Source: Cunninghamia lanceolata (lineage: Eukaryota > Streptophyta > Pinopsida > Cupressales > Cupressaceae). Taken from it: a stretch of 64,000 nucleotides of DNA. Below, in pieces: positions 35,879 to 47,726 of this stretch. Within the stretch, counting starts at the first letter, position 1; each line of letters begins with the position of its first letter. A program made the position numbers and the translations under genes. The notes under the pieces are model-generated. The model was not told the origin of the DNA. It saw only the letters and a program-made list of their open reading frames with translations, and made no database searches. Location: positions 7,528,501 to 7,592,500 of the forward strand of contig BSBN01001017.1 of the NCBI GenBank assembly GCA_027924645.1, given 5' to 3'.

Positions 35879-37600
35879 TTAGTTCAAAGTAGGAGGGGTA
35901 ATAACTCCTAACTTTCCTTTGAGATACTCAAAGGTATCCTTAAGTAGAGGCTTAGTGAAAATATCTATAATATGATCCTTTATGGACACATATTCCATCT
36001 TTACTTCATTTTTTGTCACCTTCTCTCTCAAAAAGTCATACCTTATTGATATATGCTTTGTTCTTGAGTGCATCACTAGATTCTTTGAAATGTTTATAGC
36101 ACTTGTATTGTCACAAAAGATTGCAATTGGAGCTTCATACACAACTCTTATATCTTTCAAAGTCTGCTTCATCCATAATACTTGAGTGCAACAACATGCT
36201 GCTACAATATACTCTACTTCTGTAGTAGACAAGGAGATTGAATCTTGCTTCTTGCTTAGCCATGAAACAAATCTATTTCCCAAGAAGAAAGCACTTCCAC
36301 TTGTACACTTTCTGTCATCAACATCTCTGACCTAGTCTGCATCTGTATAAGCACTGAGAGTGTAATCATTGTCCCCTAGATACCATAAGCCATGATTTGA
36401 TGTGCCTTTCAAATACCTCAAGATTCTCTTGACTTCCATCACATGTGATTCTCTAAGATCTTCTTGAAATCTTTCCACAAGACATATTGCATGCATTATA
36501 TCAAGTTTTCTTTGATTTAGATAAAGTAATCCTCCAATCATAGATTTGTACCTTTTCTGATTAGTCTTAGGTGATTCATTAGTCTTTCTTAATTTGCAGC
36601 TAGTCACCATCGGAGTATATACTAGTTTGGAATCCATCCCGAATTTCTTCAATAACTTTTTCACATACTTAGACTGAGAAATGAAGATTCCTTTATTTGA
36701 TTGAGTAATTTGTAGACCTAGAAATAAATTCATTTCACCAAACATAGACATCTCAAATTCATTTTGCATTTCTCCTGCAAACTTCATGCACATACCTTCA
36801 TTTCCTCCAAAGATAATGTCATCCACAAAGACTTCAACAATCAGGATTTGATTATCATTGATTTTCAAATAGAGATTTATGTCAGCAGTACCTTTATTAA
36901 ACCCTAATTGTAGTAGATACTTGTCTAACCTTGCATAACATGCTTTGGGGGCTTACTTTAGTCCATACAATGCCTTTTCCAATCTACACACCATATCACA
37001 TTGGTTTGATAACTGAAATCCTTCTGGTTGTTCAATGTAAACTTCCTCTTCCAATTCACCATTCAAGAATGCAGACTTCACATCCATCTAATACACTTTG
37101 AAATCTTTGTGAGCTACAAATGCCAAAAATATTCTAATTTCTTCAATCCTAGCCACTGGAGCAAAAGTCTCTTTAAAATCTATTCCTTCAATTTGAGAAT
37201 ATCCTTTGCACTCAAGCCTTGCTTTGTTTCTTACAACTTCTCCATTTTCATTTAGCTTATTCCTGAAAACCCATTTAGTTCCAATGACATTCTTATCAAT
37301 ACGTCTAGGAACCAATTCCCAAGTTTGATTCTTCTCAATCTGCATCAGTTCTTCTTCCATGGCTTTTACCCAATTTTCATCATTGCAAGCTTCATTCACA
37401 GTTTTTGGTTCAACCTTTGAAAGCAAACAGTAATTTGCTTATTCTTCTGTAACTCTTTTCCTTGTTAGCACACCTATGTTTTTGTCACCTATAATTTGAT
37501 CTTCAGAATGATTAATCCTTACATACCTGGGAGCCTTAACAACATTTTTCAGAGCCTCTTCTGAATCCTGACTGTCTTCTTGTTCAACTTTTTCTTCATT
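35879..37600 (-). pseudogene. pol: RT and RNase H of copia element 2
   Basis: C-terminal part of the copia polyprotein. RT begins near 37426 with [16 protein letters not shown] and [11 protein letters not shown], then [29 protein letters not shown] and the catalytic FVDDIIFGG (where YVDD is usual), followed by MFGEMNLFLGLQI. RNase H shows TDAD at 36332, then SWLSKKQDSISLSTTEVEY, CDNTSAINISKN, HSRTKHI and DIFTKPLLKD, ending GVITPPTLN and a stop at 35879. The open pieces starting at 37426, 36868 and 36283 share one frame, broken by a few stops such as the TAG in place of Gln before MDVKSA. Confidence 0.92.
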
Positions 37601-37639
37601 TACTATAGTCACAGGTCTATTCAAAATTATAGCAACTCA

Positions 37640-39007
37640 GATCTGATATTCTTTCCTTGCCTTCATCCACCTTCACATTAGAACTCTCAACAATCTTTTT
37701 CAATCTCTTATTGTAGCACCGATAGGCCTTACTCTTAGTGGAGTAACCAAAAAAATTCCTTCATCACATCTAGCATCAAAATTGCCTAGTTCTTCATCTC
37801 TTCTAATATAAAATTTGCTACCAAAAACTTTGAAATACTTCACTGTAGGAACTCTTCCATACTATAATTCAAAAGGAGTCTTAGAACTGTTACCTTTGAC
37901 TTGAACTCTATTTAGGATGTACACAGCAATATGTATGGCTTCTCTCCAATATACTTCCGGTAGGTCAGCTTCCTTTAGCATAGTCCTAGCAGCCTCTTGA
38001 ACTGTCATGTTGTTTCTTTCAACAACTCCATTCTGCTGAGGAGTTCTAGGTGTAGACAATTATCTCTTTATCCCTTGTTCTTCACAGAAAATATTGAATT
38101 CATTTGAAGTGAACTCACATCCTCTATCAAACCTTAAGCATTTGATTCTCAACCATTGCCTTGAAAACTTTGAATTTGTCTAGGGCTTCAGATTTTTCTT
38201 TTAGAAAAGTGACCCAAGTCATTCTAGAATAGTCATCAATAAGCAACATAAAATACCTATCACCTTGCAGACTTCTTGTTCTTATAGGACTACACAAATC
38301 TATATGTACTAGCTCCAGCAATCCAGCAAAGAATTACTCTTTTCTTTTTAAACTTGTTTTTTTTTGTTTCCCAAATTGACACTCCTTGCAAATGGTGTTG
38401 GTTGGCTTCACAAGTTTAGGTAGATCTCTTACAGCCTATGCATAACTTATCTTCACCAAATTGTCAAAATTGATATGCCACATCCTTCTATGCCACAACC
38501 AACTATCATTTATCTGAGCCAATAAACAATAATCATTAGTTCCTCTAAATTGATGAATGTTACCTCTAGTCTTCTTATTGGTAGCAATCATTGTTTCAGA
38601 GCTTTCCATGATCTTGCACCCATTATCTTTGAATCTTAGATCATAACCTTTGTCACACATCTGATCAACACTCAAAAGATTATGCTTCAAACCCTTCACA
38701 TATAGGACATTATTAGTATTGTGCTTTCCATTAAAAGAAATAGATCCTTTTCCACAAATCTTACCAGCTACATTATCTCCAAACCTAACCAGTCCTCCAT
38801 CATACTTTTCCAAACTCACAAACTTACTTTTGTCACTAATCATGTGATGTGAGAATCCACTATCAATAATCCATTCATCCTTATCTTTCTCAACTTAAAT
38901 AGCCAAATCACTTCTTCCACTAGTTTTTCTTCCTTCACATAGCTAGTAGGATTAGTAGACACTATTCTTCTTTAATTGCAATAAACAAGAACTCATTTGT
39001 ACTAGTA
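37640..39007 (-). pseudogene. pol: Protease and integrase of copia element 2
   Basis: Protease: the motif WIIDSGFSHHM lies at about 38840-38880, with a complete DSG active site. It is followed by GNVLYVKGLKHNLLSVDQ-like sequence and the GAG-pre-integrase motif SWLWHRRMWH near 38500. Integrase: core with HIDLCSP, MLLIDDYSRMTWVTFLKEK (38127-38321) and then PRTPQQNGVVERNN (38059 region), which holds the catalytic Glu. One frameshift separates the two integrase pieces. Upstream, the coding sequence is cut at 39007/39008 by element E. Confidence 0.9.
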
Positions 39008-39045
39008 CTAGCTGTTGGATCTCAAAAACATAGGTTTTTAGACCA

Positions 39046-39066
39046 CAAGAGAGTGTTAGTCTCTTG
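39046..39066 (-). other. Hairpin near the 3' end of element E
   Basis: Arms CAAGAGA and TCTCTTG (7 bp, perfect) with a 7-nt loop, 33 bp from the 3' end. It is unrelated in sequence to the A/B/C hairpin. Confidence 0.5.
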
Positions 39067-39969
39067 ACACGTTTCTGGTCCACAAAATAGGGTTTATGTA
39101 ATTGGAAACCCCCTACTCTTTAGGTTCTGCTAGACCTAGTCAGGTGTACCTAAATGATAAGGCAGATTTAAAATTTAAATGGATTCTGATTTGGGCAATT
39201 TTACTCACTATGGCACATAGGTGTGAGATAATTACATAGCTTACTTACTAACTCCTAATAAAAGATTGAAGTATTAAGAATGTGGATCAGATTTGTGTAT
39301 ACTATTCTAAAATTGATTAGTGCCTAATCTATTGGGTGGACAGAGTCAATGGACAAATGGTAATTATGGAGACAAATGTTTAAGATAGGTGAATCTACTT
39401 TACAACTTAACTCTAACTTGTTGGGCACTTGAGATGTTTGCACCTTGTGCAAATGTGCAAGTTTGTCAGTTACTATACTCTTCTTTAATAATCCCAGTGA
39501 TATCCTCCTAAATTACTATGATCTCATGAAAGTACTTTTAATTCTTAGCCTAAGGGAAACCAATCACAATAACTATTTCAAAAGGATTTTAATCATTGGC
39601 AGGAACCAATCAAAATAGATTATCTAAAGGGATATTTAATTCAATCCAACCAGAAACCAATTGAGATAACCACACACCAATAGAAAATGTGTTGTGACAA
39701 ATTATATGAATTTGAATAATTTAAAAGAACCACTTTGCAGACAATACAACAACATATAAACATAAAAGTCAACACAAAAGTTGAACACTAAAATAGATCA
39801 CCATTTAAGAACAATTTGCTCCATAATATTGCTTCATAATATATATAATAATTGCATGAGTTTCTGAAATATGAGAATGGATGAGTGAGATGGGTGCAAT
39901 CTATCTTCTTACTAATGCCTCCTAAAATAGAATATGGTAATGATGATTTTCTCATTCCTACTCTTCTGA

Positions 39970-39977
39970 CTTATATA
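39970..39977 (-). promoter_or_regulatory. TATA box near the 3' end of element E
   Basis: Minus strand TATATAAG within GCTATATAAGTC, 957 bp before the 3' end. Same relative position as in A, B and C. Confidence 0.55.
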
Positions 39978-40047
39978 GCTATAACTTGAAGATGATGAAC
40001 CTCTTTGTAAGTGTCTTTGGGAATTTTAACAATAAAAAAAAACAACA

Positions 40048-41431
40048 TTAAGCTCTAATGAGCCACAAATGAACTTGGGTGATATGATCTAAGTACCCTT
40101 GACTTAGGTATGCATCTGCATACTCCACTGCATTCCTTGCCACAAATTCCATAGTGATCATTTTCTCCAAGCGTTCACAGGCCTCTTCCAGTGCTAGATC
40201 TTTAACTTTGGTTGCTTCCAAGGCTCCCTGCAATATCAATTCGCATTCTTTTATCCATTCATTTTTTCTTTTCAGATATTTATTATCATGAAATAGTGTA
40301 GGCACACCCTCCTTTGGAGCATGAATAAACACCTTGGCATCTGTTTGAAGTTCCTCATTATAATCTTTATGTTTCTTGATCAGATCTTTAGCAATGTTCA
40401 GTATCAGAAGTGTTCCTATTTTGTATTTCTTGAAGCTTTTCATGGAGCTTGTCATTTATCCTTTTATGCTCTTAGATAGTAGTGTGATTCTTAGAATGAA
40501 GAACCCAAAACTTATCCATCCAGGCCATCATATTAGTGTATCTCTTTTTGAATATTGTAGATAGTGTATCAAACTTGACTTGGATTATTTGAGAATTCAT
40601 CTATGATATCTCGCTCTTGTCCTTTATTTGGGAGATTTCTCCCTAAGTCAACATTTTGGTGGGTTCTTTGGAGGAATCCTTAATAGTATCTCTCAGAAAA
40701 TCATTTTCCTTATGCATCCTTTCATTGTTCAATTTATACATGTCTCGTTCTTTAATCAACATATGAATCTATGCCTTGTTTAGTTTGGCTACATTAATGC
40801 CAATATCTGTTGTGACCACATGATCAGTCTCACCCAATTTTAATGTCATTACATGACCAAATACTTTCTATGTTTCAATAACAACAAGCTTCTTATGTGG
40901 GGGGTATAAGGCCCAGATCATGAGAGAATTCTCATCAGGATTATACCTTGACCTAGTATATACTTCTATCACCCCTTCTGGACTGAGCTTGTGTTTTACA
41001 TCAGCATTATGTAAAAAAATTATCAAAAACTAAAGCAGAATTTAAATCCAAACTAGGAAAGATCATTACACCAGCCTCCTCTAATAATTTTCTGCCCCTC
41101 TCTAGAGTCATATTCTTCATTTCATTTTCTACATCCATTTTCAATGTATTCAACAATTGTCTTTCATTGCTTGGTGTAATATCTACAACTGATTCCCCTA
41201 TTGTTTTTCCTTTGTGTTTGTAGAAGAAATATTTAAATTTGGGAGACTAAAGGAAATGATCATCTGAGACAAAAGATTTATAAGCTAATTGCCTGGCATC
41301 TGTATCAGATGTTTCCCCAGCTTCTTATTCTCTGATTGGTGGCCAATATTCTTCCATTCTCATCTTGGGGATCTTATTGGGTTAGCTTTGGGTTTTATTT
41401 TCATTAGGAGACTCCTCACTATCAGAGGATA
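40048..41431 (-). pseudogene. C-terminal coiled-coil part of the element E protein
   Basis: Continuation of the E ORF after the solo LTR. Readable pieces with stops include NEMKNMTLERGRKLLEEAG, PEGVIEVYTRSRYNPDENS, then a long charged region rich in Lys, Glu and Asn. A final open 135-codon piece (40048-40455) ends at a stop and is mostly predicted coiled coil. Placement after the conserved N-terminal domain, heptad-like charge pattern and closeness to the TATA box all parallel the C-terminal part of A and B, but I cannot align the sequences with confidence. Function unknown. Confidence 0.5.
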
Positions 41432-42978
41432 TGATGAGGAGCCAAAATACCCTAATATATATTCATTGATGTATATCTTCACATTACTCACCTATCGGCA
41501 AGACCATTCACATCGGTTAACCAAAATGTCTTTCCTCCGATCGCATATCTCATACCGACCTCTTCACTATCGAAAAAACAATCCCCTGATACAACTACCT
41601 TATACATGCATAGCATGACCTGTGAACACCGGTCTCCTCCACCATTGCTACCCAATGTATGTGAGCAATGTATATTCGTGCTATACAATCAAAAGATGCA
41701 TTAAAAAACATGCATTTGACCAATGCCTTAACCTAATGTATGTTCTCAACATACAACTAGAAGATATATTACCAACATGCTTTGCCAAATGTAGATTTGA
41801 TCGTTGACCTCCTTTGTATATAAACCTAATGTACATTTGCGATGTGCATTCACAACATGCATTTCAAATATGCATTTGATGGGTTTGACCGAACCATTGA
41901 CTTCCTTGTATGCCGATTGGAAGCTTTAACTTTCTCTCTCCCTTGTACCTTAACTCAATGTACATTCACAGCATACAACCATGATAACCATTTGTGAGAT
42001 ACACACAAACATACAACTGCGGGATACACAGGAAATGAACCTGACTTACATTAGTGATATATGCATAGAATGTATACTTGCAATGTATGTTTACTAATCT
42101 TGACATACAATGCCTCAATTCTTCCTGATATGCTTTGTGACATACACACTCAACAGGCCCTTGTGATATACACACGAAATGTATATCCGACATGCATTTG
42201 TGATATACACATGAAATGCATCTTTGGGAAATCAACACAAATCTTCATTGTTTTGAACCTCTACAAAATTTGTAACTTCACAGATCCGTTTCTCTGACAA
42301 CCATACAGACTTTAGACTTTGTCAACCTAGCACATGAGGATGCTAGGATCTATCAATGTATTTTGTATACGATCCTGTAAACATAAAACCAAATGAACAA
42401 AATGAAAACATTGTACAACCATTCCACCGATTTCGAAGAAATCTAACTAGTGGAATGGGTTAAGAACCCATCTCGGCCTCAGAATAGGAAATTGATTGCA
42501 CAATGAATTTGAATGCCAGAAAGATGTATGGCACAGAATTTTATTATGCCTTTCAGAACATGCACATGCACAGATGCTCTGTTTACAACTGCAAACACTC
42601 TGATTAGATCTGAACTCAACTACAACTGATTACAACTATCTATCACGATCACAACCGATCTGATCTTGGAGTATTTATCTACTTACCCTCCGTAGTACTA
42701 AATTGGCTCCAAGCAGCTGGGAGACAACCTCCAAACGGTTGGGAGATCACAATTGACTAACAACCTCTAACTATCTAACAACCTTTAGGATTACAGATTT
42801 GCCAAGTGTCCTTGGGACTTACTATTGAACCTAGATATAACCTAAATTAACATGCATTGGTCAAATAGACCTTATTACATTGAATGGTCTACTATGACCT
42901 TATTGGAAACAACAAACATGAACATAAAATAGTTAAATGCCTCATGGAGGCCACTGAGGATTGGGTGCTCCTGCACTA
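41432..42978 (-). mobile_element. Solo LTR inside the element E ORF (TSD GGATA)
   Basis: 1547 bp with TSD GGATA (41427-41431 and 42979-42983). Minus-strand start TAGTGCAGGAGCACCC (TG mutated to TA) and end GGCTCCTCATCA. The start resembles the F-type LTR start TGATGCAGGAG. It is noncoding, with a TATA-like GATAAATACTCC near 42675. The 3' half (41480-42300) carries degenerate repeats around CATGCATTTG and several ATCGGT/ACCGA motifs. It splits the E coding region cleanly. Orientation is inferred. Confidence 0.75.
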
Positions 42979-42983
42979 GGATA

Positions 42984-43617
42984 TCACCTCCACTTCTTGT
43001 ATTTCCCGCATTTTCTATTCAATCTCTCGATTATACTCATCAATTGCCAAATCAGCCTCTGTTTCTTCCAGGTTCCTAATGATATCATCATGAGGATATG
43101 GTATATGAACATATCCACTTAAATTTTGTTTTTTTCTTGCAAAATCAATAAAACCTTCAGGATCAAATCCTTTTCTTGGTGCTTCTCTCTTCATATTCTA
43201 GTGTGACAATTTATCCAAAATAAGATCATATCCTTCTTTTGAAACCACAGTAAAATCCCCAAAACACACTGTGCTAGGGATGAATGATTGTTTGTCATTA
43301 GTACTTAGATTCATAACATTAGAATAATCTAGCTTCCTTACAATTTCTAGGTATGCAATTCTATCCATCATAGTTTTGGGCAATAAAAAAGGTGTATCTT
43401 CAAAACCATAAACTCTAATCATGGTGGAATCAAGGAAGTAGTACCAATCACCCCAATTATGACTCACAGTTGCTAGTCCATCAAAATCTTTGGGCCTTAA
43501 AGATCTTTTGATCTCATTAGATAATGAATAATCACATGGATGACCATAAAATCTGTACAACGTTTTGACAAAGAACTCTTCAAAATGCACATAATTAGAA
43601 TTTACAAATCTACTATC
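42984..43617 (-). pseudogene. Middle part of the element E protein
   Basis: Between copy C and the solo LTR the minus strand reads one nearly open frame. The 157-codon piece 43198-43671 includes about 18 codons of C at its start, so the E part begins at 43617. Motifs are YVHFEEFFVKTLYRFYG, HNWGDWYYFLDSTMIRVYGF and CFGDFTVVSKEGYDLI. After one TAG it continues with FIDFARKKQNLSGYVHIPYPHDD to the solo LTR. No domain is recognised. It joins, across C, the segment at 46745-47726. Confidence 0.55.
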
Positions 43618-45480
43618 TGTTGTGTGGTTACACAACATGCCCCATTTTAACTTATCAAAACAGGGACCCAACTTTTGGCTTGGCTTGTGTTGTCTACTTT
43701 CTGGTGGTTTGGTAAAAATGAGTCAGGTGCATCATCATCATGAAAGTCAGGATGAGGTTAGTCATCATCATGAGGTTAGTTTGTCAAAGTTCATATTTTG
43801 TTTATATGACCTCATATTTAGAAAGAGCTTGAAATTCTAGGCAGGTTTGCCTTTTACATCACCTAGAAAATGCATCCATATGAGGAAGTTATGCACAGTC
43901 AAAGTTTTGGTCAAACCTGATAATCACAAGTGATCATCATATTTTTATCCTCAGTCATGTTGTCAAGGTCATCATGATCTTGATCTATCACCCGATAAAA
44001 ATCATGCAGTCCCAATATCCGGACGTCAATCTTAGGTGATAGTGTGTTTTACCCATCAAATGACCTTATGCGCATCGTGGGCATCATGTTTTAAGTGTAA
44101 CCCGATATTTCATAACAACGAGCATCATGATATTTTAACATCACCTGATATTATAATATCATGCTGATATTATAATATCCCCCTGCTTAGAAAGTCCACT
44201 ATCTGCATAATTTGCATGCGCATGTCAAAGTCCTACCAGATATCCTGATGATCATCATCATCCTGATCTTTTAAGCGGGTGATACATTCCTTAGCATGAT
44301 CATATTTTAAATATCACCCTAGTGCTAACCTGATGATGACCTCAACTCACCCTCATGCTCCGAAGGCAAAATATGATGGTTATGCCATCATGATATTCGA
44401 TGAGGAGGATCATCATATTTTTATCCTGTCATGTAGTCAAGATCATCATGATCTTGTTTGTCTACCCGATATTTCGTAATGTCCTCCTGCTGAGAAATAT
44501 GACCTTTTGCAAATATCCTGATGACGTCATCCTGATCTGATAAACGAAGAAGCAAATATCAGGATGACATCATCATCACATTTCCCTTCGGCAAGATATT
44601 TTCCAAAACATGATCCGGTTCGTGAATATGACGATGATGTCATGTTCTCAGTTTAACAAAAGTCCCGGATATCCTGATGATCATCATCATCCTGATCTTT
44701 CGAGAGGGTTACCTTGGCCACAAAGGGGTCATATTACATTCACCACCTGATCATCTTCCTAAGGTGACCCGATATTACATTTATCCCCTGATCTTACCTA
44801 AACATGACGGTGACGTCATCTTTTGCATTTTAATGAAGCCCGGATATGACGATGACGTCACCATCATTTTCCTTTCCTCAGCAGCAGGATCATATTTCAT
44901 ATCCTCCTATTTTCCTTCGACATGATGATGATGATGATGTCATTCTTTCCCCAATATACAGAAGCGAAACATGACGGTGACGTCATCTGGACATTCGGAA
45001 GGGGGAGCATCATATTTCCAAAATATCATGCAGACAAAAGTTTTAAGTCTTGCTGTCGGCCTTATCTTGAGTTATCATGCCGATAGAACATGTCTTCCCG
45101 ATGGAAGGACATCATCATGATTTTTGGCGTCGGTATAAGTTTAACCGTCGGCCTAATGTAAAATTGCCATTCCGACAGTATGTGGTCACGCCGAAATACA
45201 TACATGCATCACATACAAAGGCAGACCCGAAATATTATGAAATGCGATTTAATCATTGTATATGTTGCGATGCATGATCATATTTGAACCCGATATACAA
45301 GGAAATGGGCGGGAAAATGAAACGATGGTTGACCCGAGTGTTTTTTAACGCTGTTTATGCATTTAGTGCATAATTTCCACAAATTTGAAAGCCCGATTGC
45401 CTGTAGCTGCACATTTTGAGGCCTGGTTAATAAAACGTTTTACTTCCTGTTGTTTATCCACATGATGATGAACTTAATGT
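43618..45480 (+). promoter_or_regulatory. Leader of copy C with clustered TGACGTCA sites
   Basis: Noncoding. Perfect TGACGTCA palindromes lie at 44522-44529, 44810-44817, 44853-44860 and 44978-44985, among many GATGATGTCAT and ATGACATCATC variants. Such palindromes are the consensus for plant TGA-type bZIP factors. Blocks of ATATCCTGATGATCATCATC recur. Near 45055-45180, GTCGGC/CCGATGG/CCGACAG motifs resemble repeats in the E leader. The ORF piece 43622-43840 is chance. Confidence 0.5.
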
Positions 45481-45497
45481 TTGTCTGTTTATTGCAG

Positions 45498-45632
45498 GAA
45501 GTCATGATGCTGTTAGAGCTGTTGCTGAGCATTGTATGGTTGCACAAGGAGGCAACACGAACCAGAAGTGAGGAGGATATTGTCAAATATGTTGTTTGCC
45601 AGTTGGAGACCGAATCAAATCAAAGGTGCTAG
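45498..45632 (+). pseudogene. Short exon-like ORF remnant in copy C
   Basis: Follows the acceptor TTTATTGCAG at 45497, the same position as the ORF start in A and B, and stays open for about 44 codons (ATG near 45503, LLELLLSIVWLHKEATRTRSEED) to a stop at 45632. It does not align convincingly with the A/B N-terminus. It may be a different short exon or the residue of a deletion. After it, the sequence matches the A region downstream of its ORF. Function unknown; coding status doubtful. Confidence 0.35.
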
Positions 45633-45754
45633 AATATTCTGTGCCAGCTGTACATTTGCCAACTGGTGAAGCATGTGCTTTTCATCTGGACCGTTGATTA
45701 TTATGAGAGGATCCTGATCCTTAGATCATTGTAACTATTTTCTGGCATTTGTTC

Positions 45755-45762
45755 TATATAAG
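45755..45762 (+). promoter_or_regulatory. TATA box near the 3' end of copy C
   Basis: TATATAAG within TTCTATATAAGAGCC, 977 bp before the element end; equivalent to A, B and E. Confidence 0.6.
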
Positions 45763-46643
45763 AGCCAGATCCTGATACATAAGGGTAGACAAAAATATAC
45801 AGAAGGGGGAGATAGATAGATACATCTGGCACATTAAGTGCGATTACTGTAGAATCAATTAGGAGATCAGATTACTGAGACTAATGAAGACTGAATTGTT
45901 GAAATGTCAAGGTTCTTTCTTCAGATCACTGTAAATGTACCTGTTCTTGAGCATACTGAATGGATATGAAGTTTCAGATTACATCCTGATTGTAAATTTT
46001 ACGTAATCTTCATGTTGATTTCTGGATATGTACTGATGAATGCTGTGTTCAACTGGAAGCGCTTTCATTTCATTACATGTTGTTATCAACTTTTCCTTTG
46101 AAGATTTGCACTAGATCATGCGGATTTTTGGAATGTCATGGTGAAGTATGATTTTAGTTTCCTTCTTTTCATTACATGTATGGGAGCTTGTATGTGGATC
46201 AGTGATCTCAGTCAAGTAGTTTTGGGAATCTCATTCTTTAACCCTTTTCCTTTTTTTAATTTCATAAATTCATCACCATAAATGCAAGTCATGACAAATA
46301 ACAAGCAGAATAAAGAAATATGCTGAAATCACGTAGGTAACTGAAAATCATTAGCATATTTGAGTTAAATGCATGCAGTATTGAAAATATCTTGCAAAGA
46401 ATCATAAATAGTGGTAGAAATCATGCAAATATCAGCCTGTAGGCACATTATTTGACTAAATTCACAGTGCAGAGGTAGAATTATTAGAGATTTATGCAGA
46501 GTAGACATACAGAGTAGGATATTTGGAGGAATAATGATGAACTTTGCAGAAATACGTAAGGCCCCTGAATGGAAAACAACAACACACATCAACCACTGAG
46601 TAACGTTAGTAGATTAAGACCTAATCAACGGAGACTTGGGATC

Positions 46644-46662
46644 ATGAATTCTCTGAATTCAT
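46644..46662 (+). other. Conserved 3'-terminal hairpin, copy C
   Basis: Perfect arms ATGAATTC and GAATTCAT with loop TCT, 77 bp from the element end, after GGAGACTTGG. Confidence 0.65.
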
Positions 46663-46744
46663 CGTATCTTTCAAGATGAGTAAAGGTTGTTGTGTAACTT
46701 TTATTCTATGTTTGTGAATGACTAACATCATGATCAACACTATC

Positions 46745-47726
46745 CCAAATCGAAGTACACAATTGTATTGGTAGTGGCTGACCCTCTTTATCTAATTGTG
46801 TAATTCTTAATTCCTCTGGCCACATCCCTAACTCCTGTCCATAGTATAGTATCATATGCATAAGAGAAGAATAATGTTTGAAGCACATTGTGGGAGAACC
46901 ATTTTTTATGGCCATTAATCCTAAATCAATTCCTCTGGAAATATGTGAAGCTAATCAAAAGATCTTGCATTATGACATTGGATATTAGAAGCAATCACCA
47001 TTGGCCCTAGAGACATGAATTTAGGGACCTTTGTTCCCAGTACTTGACCTATTGAGTAGTACGTATATTTCAAATATGGTTCGAACAAATCAACATGGAA
47101 GGGAGGTCCATTATCATCCTTAAGTGGTACTAGGTTTCCATTTTCTCTAGGCCTATGTAATGGTAATCTTCAACCTTTGTAGGTGGTGTCCATTCTCCAG
47201 TACTCTTTTTCTAAATCTTCATGGACAATAGGTTCATCACATGTGTCATCCAGGCTGAAAACTTCACACAGTGCATTTTTAGATACATGTATGAAAGGTT
47301 CTCCTTGCAAGTTGCAAATGGCTTTGAGACTCAGGTTATAGTGGTTGGCCAAAAGTTTTATAAGATCCATATTTATGAAGACATCAGCAAAAACTAGTTT
47401 TCCCAAGTTAAAATTCCAAGGGTTGTAGACTGGTTCAAATCTATTTCTCTAATAGTAATGAGACATAAATAGTTCATAGCCCCTAATGGGGGTCCACACA
47501 TTTCCTATATGTTTGTATTTGTCTTCTAATCTTTCCATGTCTGCCCTGAATTGTGCAGTCCTCCTAGCTTTAGGTCCTGAACCAGGAAATTGATTGATGA
47601 GGTCTTGATTCAATTTTCATTCTTGTGCTTTGACTTCTCTCCCTATTTCAATTTTTTACTTCTTGTTTTTGGACTGATTAGTTTCACCTAATTGTTTCTT
47701 ATTTTTTATTTTCACATAACCTCCAT
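46745..47726 (-). pseudogene. N-terminal part of the element E protein
   Basis: Starts with a Lys-rich leader (a possible ATG at 47726), then NRFEPVYNPWNFNLGKLVFADVF and a domain with LIKLLANHYN, GEPFIHVSKNALCEVFSLDD (47170-47406), later GPMVIAS, NARSFD and YYGQELGMWPEELRITQLD (46745-46915). The run from HYN to FSLDD parallels ARNYN to ITSTFNL in B, and NARSFD is identical to the A motif. E is therefore a distant relative of the A/B protein. Several stops and at least one frameshift are present. The coding sequence is cut by copy C after CTSIWDS and resumes at 43617. No known enzyme motif. Confidence 0.6.

Larger units (their letters stand above)
43618..46739 (+). mobile_element. Copy C: short (3.1-kb) member of the A/B family, complete, TSD CTATC
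   Basis: 3122 bp with perfect TSD CTATC (43613-43617 and 46740-46744). It starts with the family terminus TGTTGTGTGGTTACACAACA and ends ATGATCAACA. Leader and 3' terminal region match A and B, but the 4-kb ORF is replaced by a short exon-like remnant (45498-45630). The TATA box lies 977 bp and the hairpin 77 bp from the 3' end, as in A. It is either an ORF-less LTR subfamily or an internal deletion. It lies inside the element E ORF. Confidence 0.88.

Noticed and set aside
43622..43840. ORF at the start of copy C
   Set aside because: Lies in the element terminus and leader; not conserved in B or D.
44200..44990. CRISPR-like array
   Set aside because: The repeated TGATGATGTCAT units vary in length, sequence and spacing, with no constant repeat; this is a plant LTR leader.
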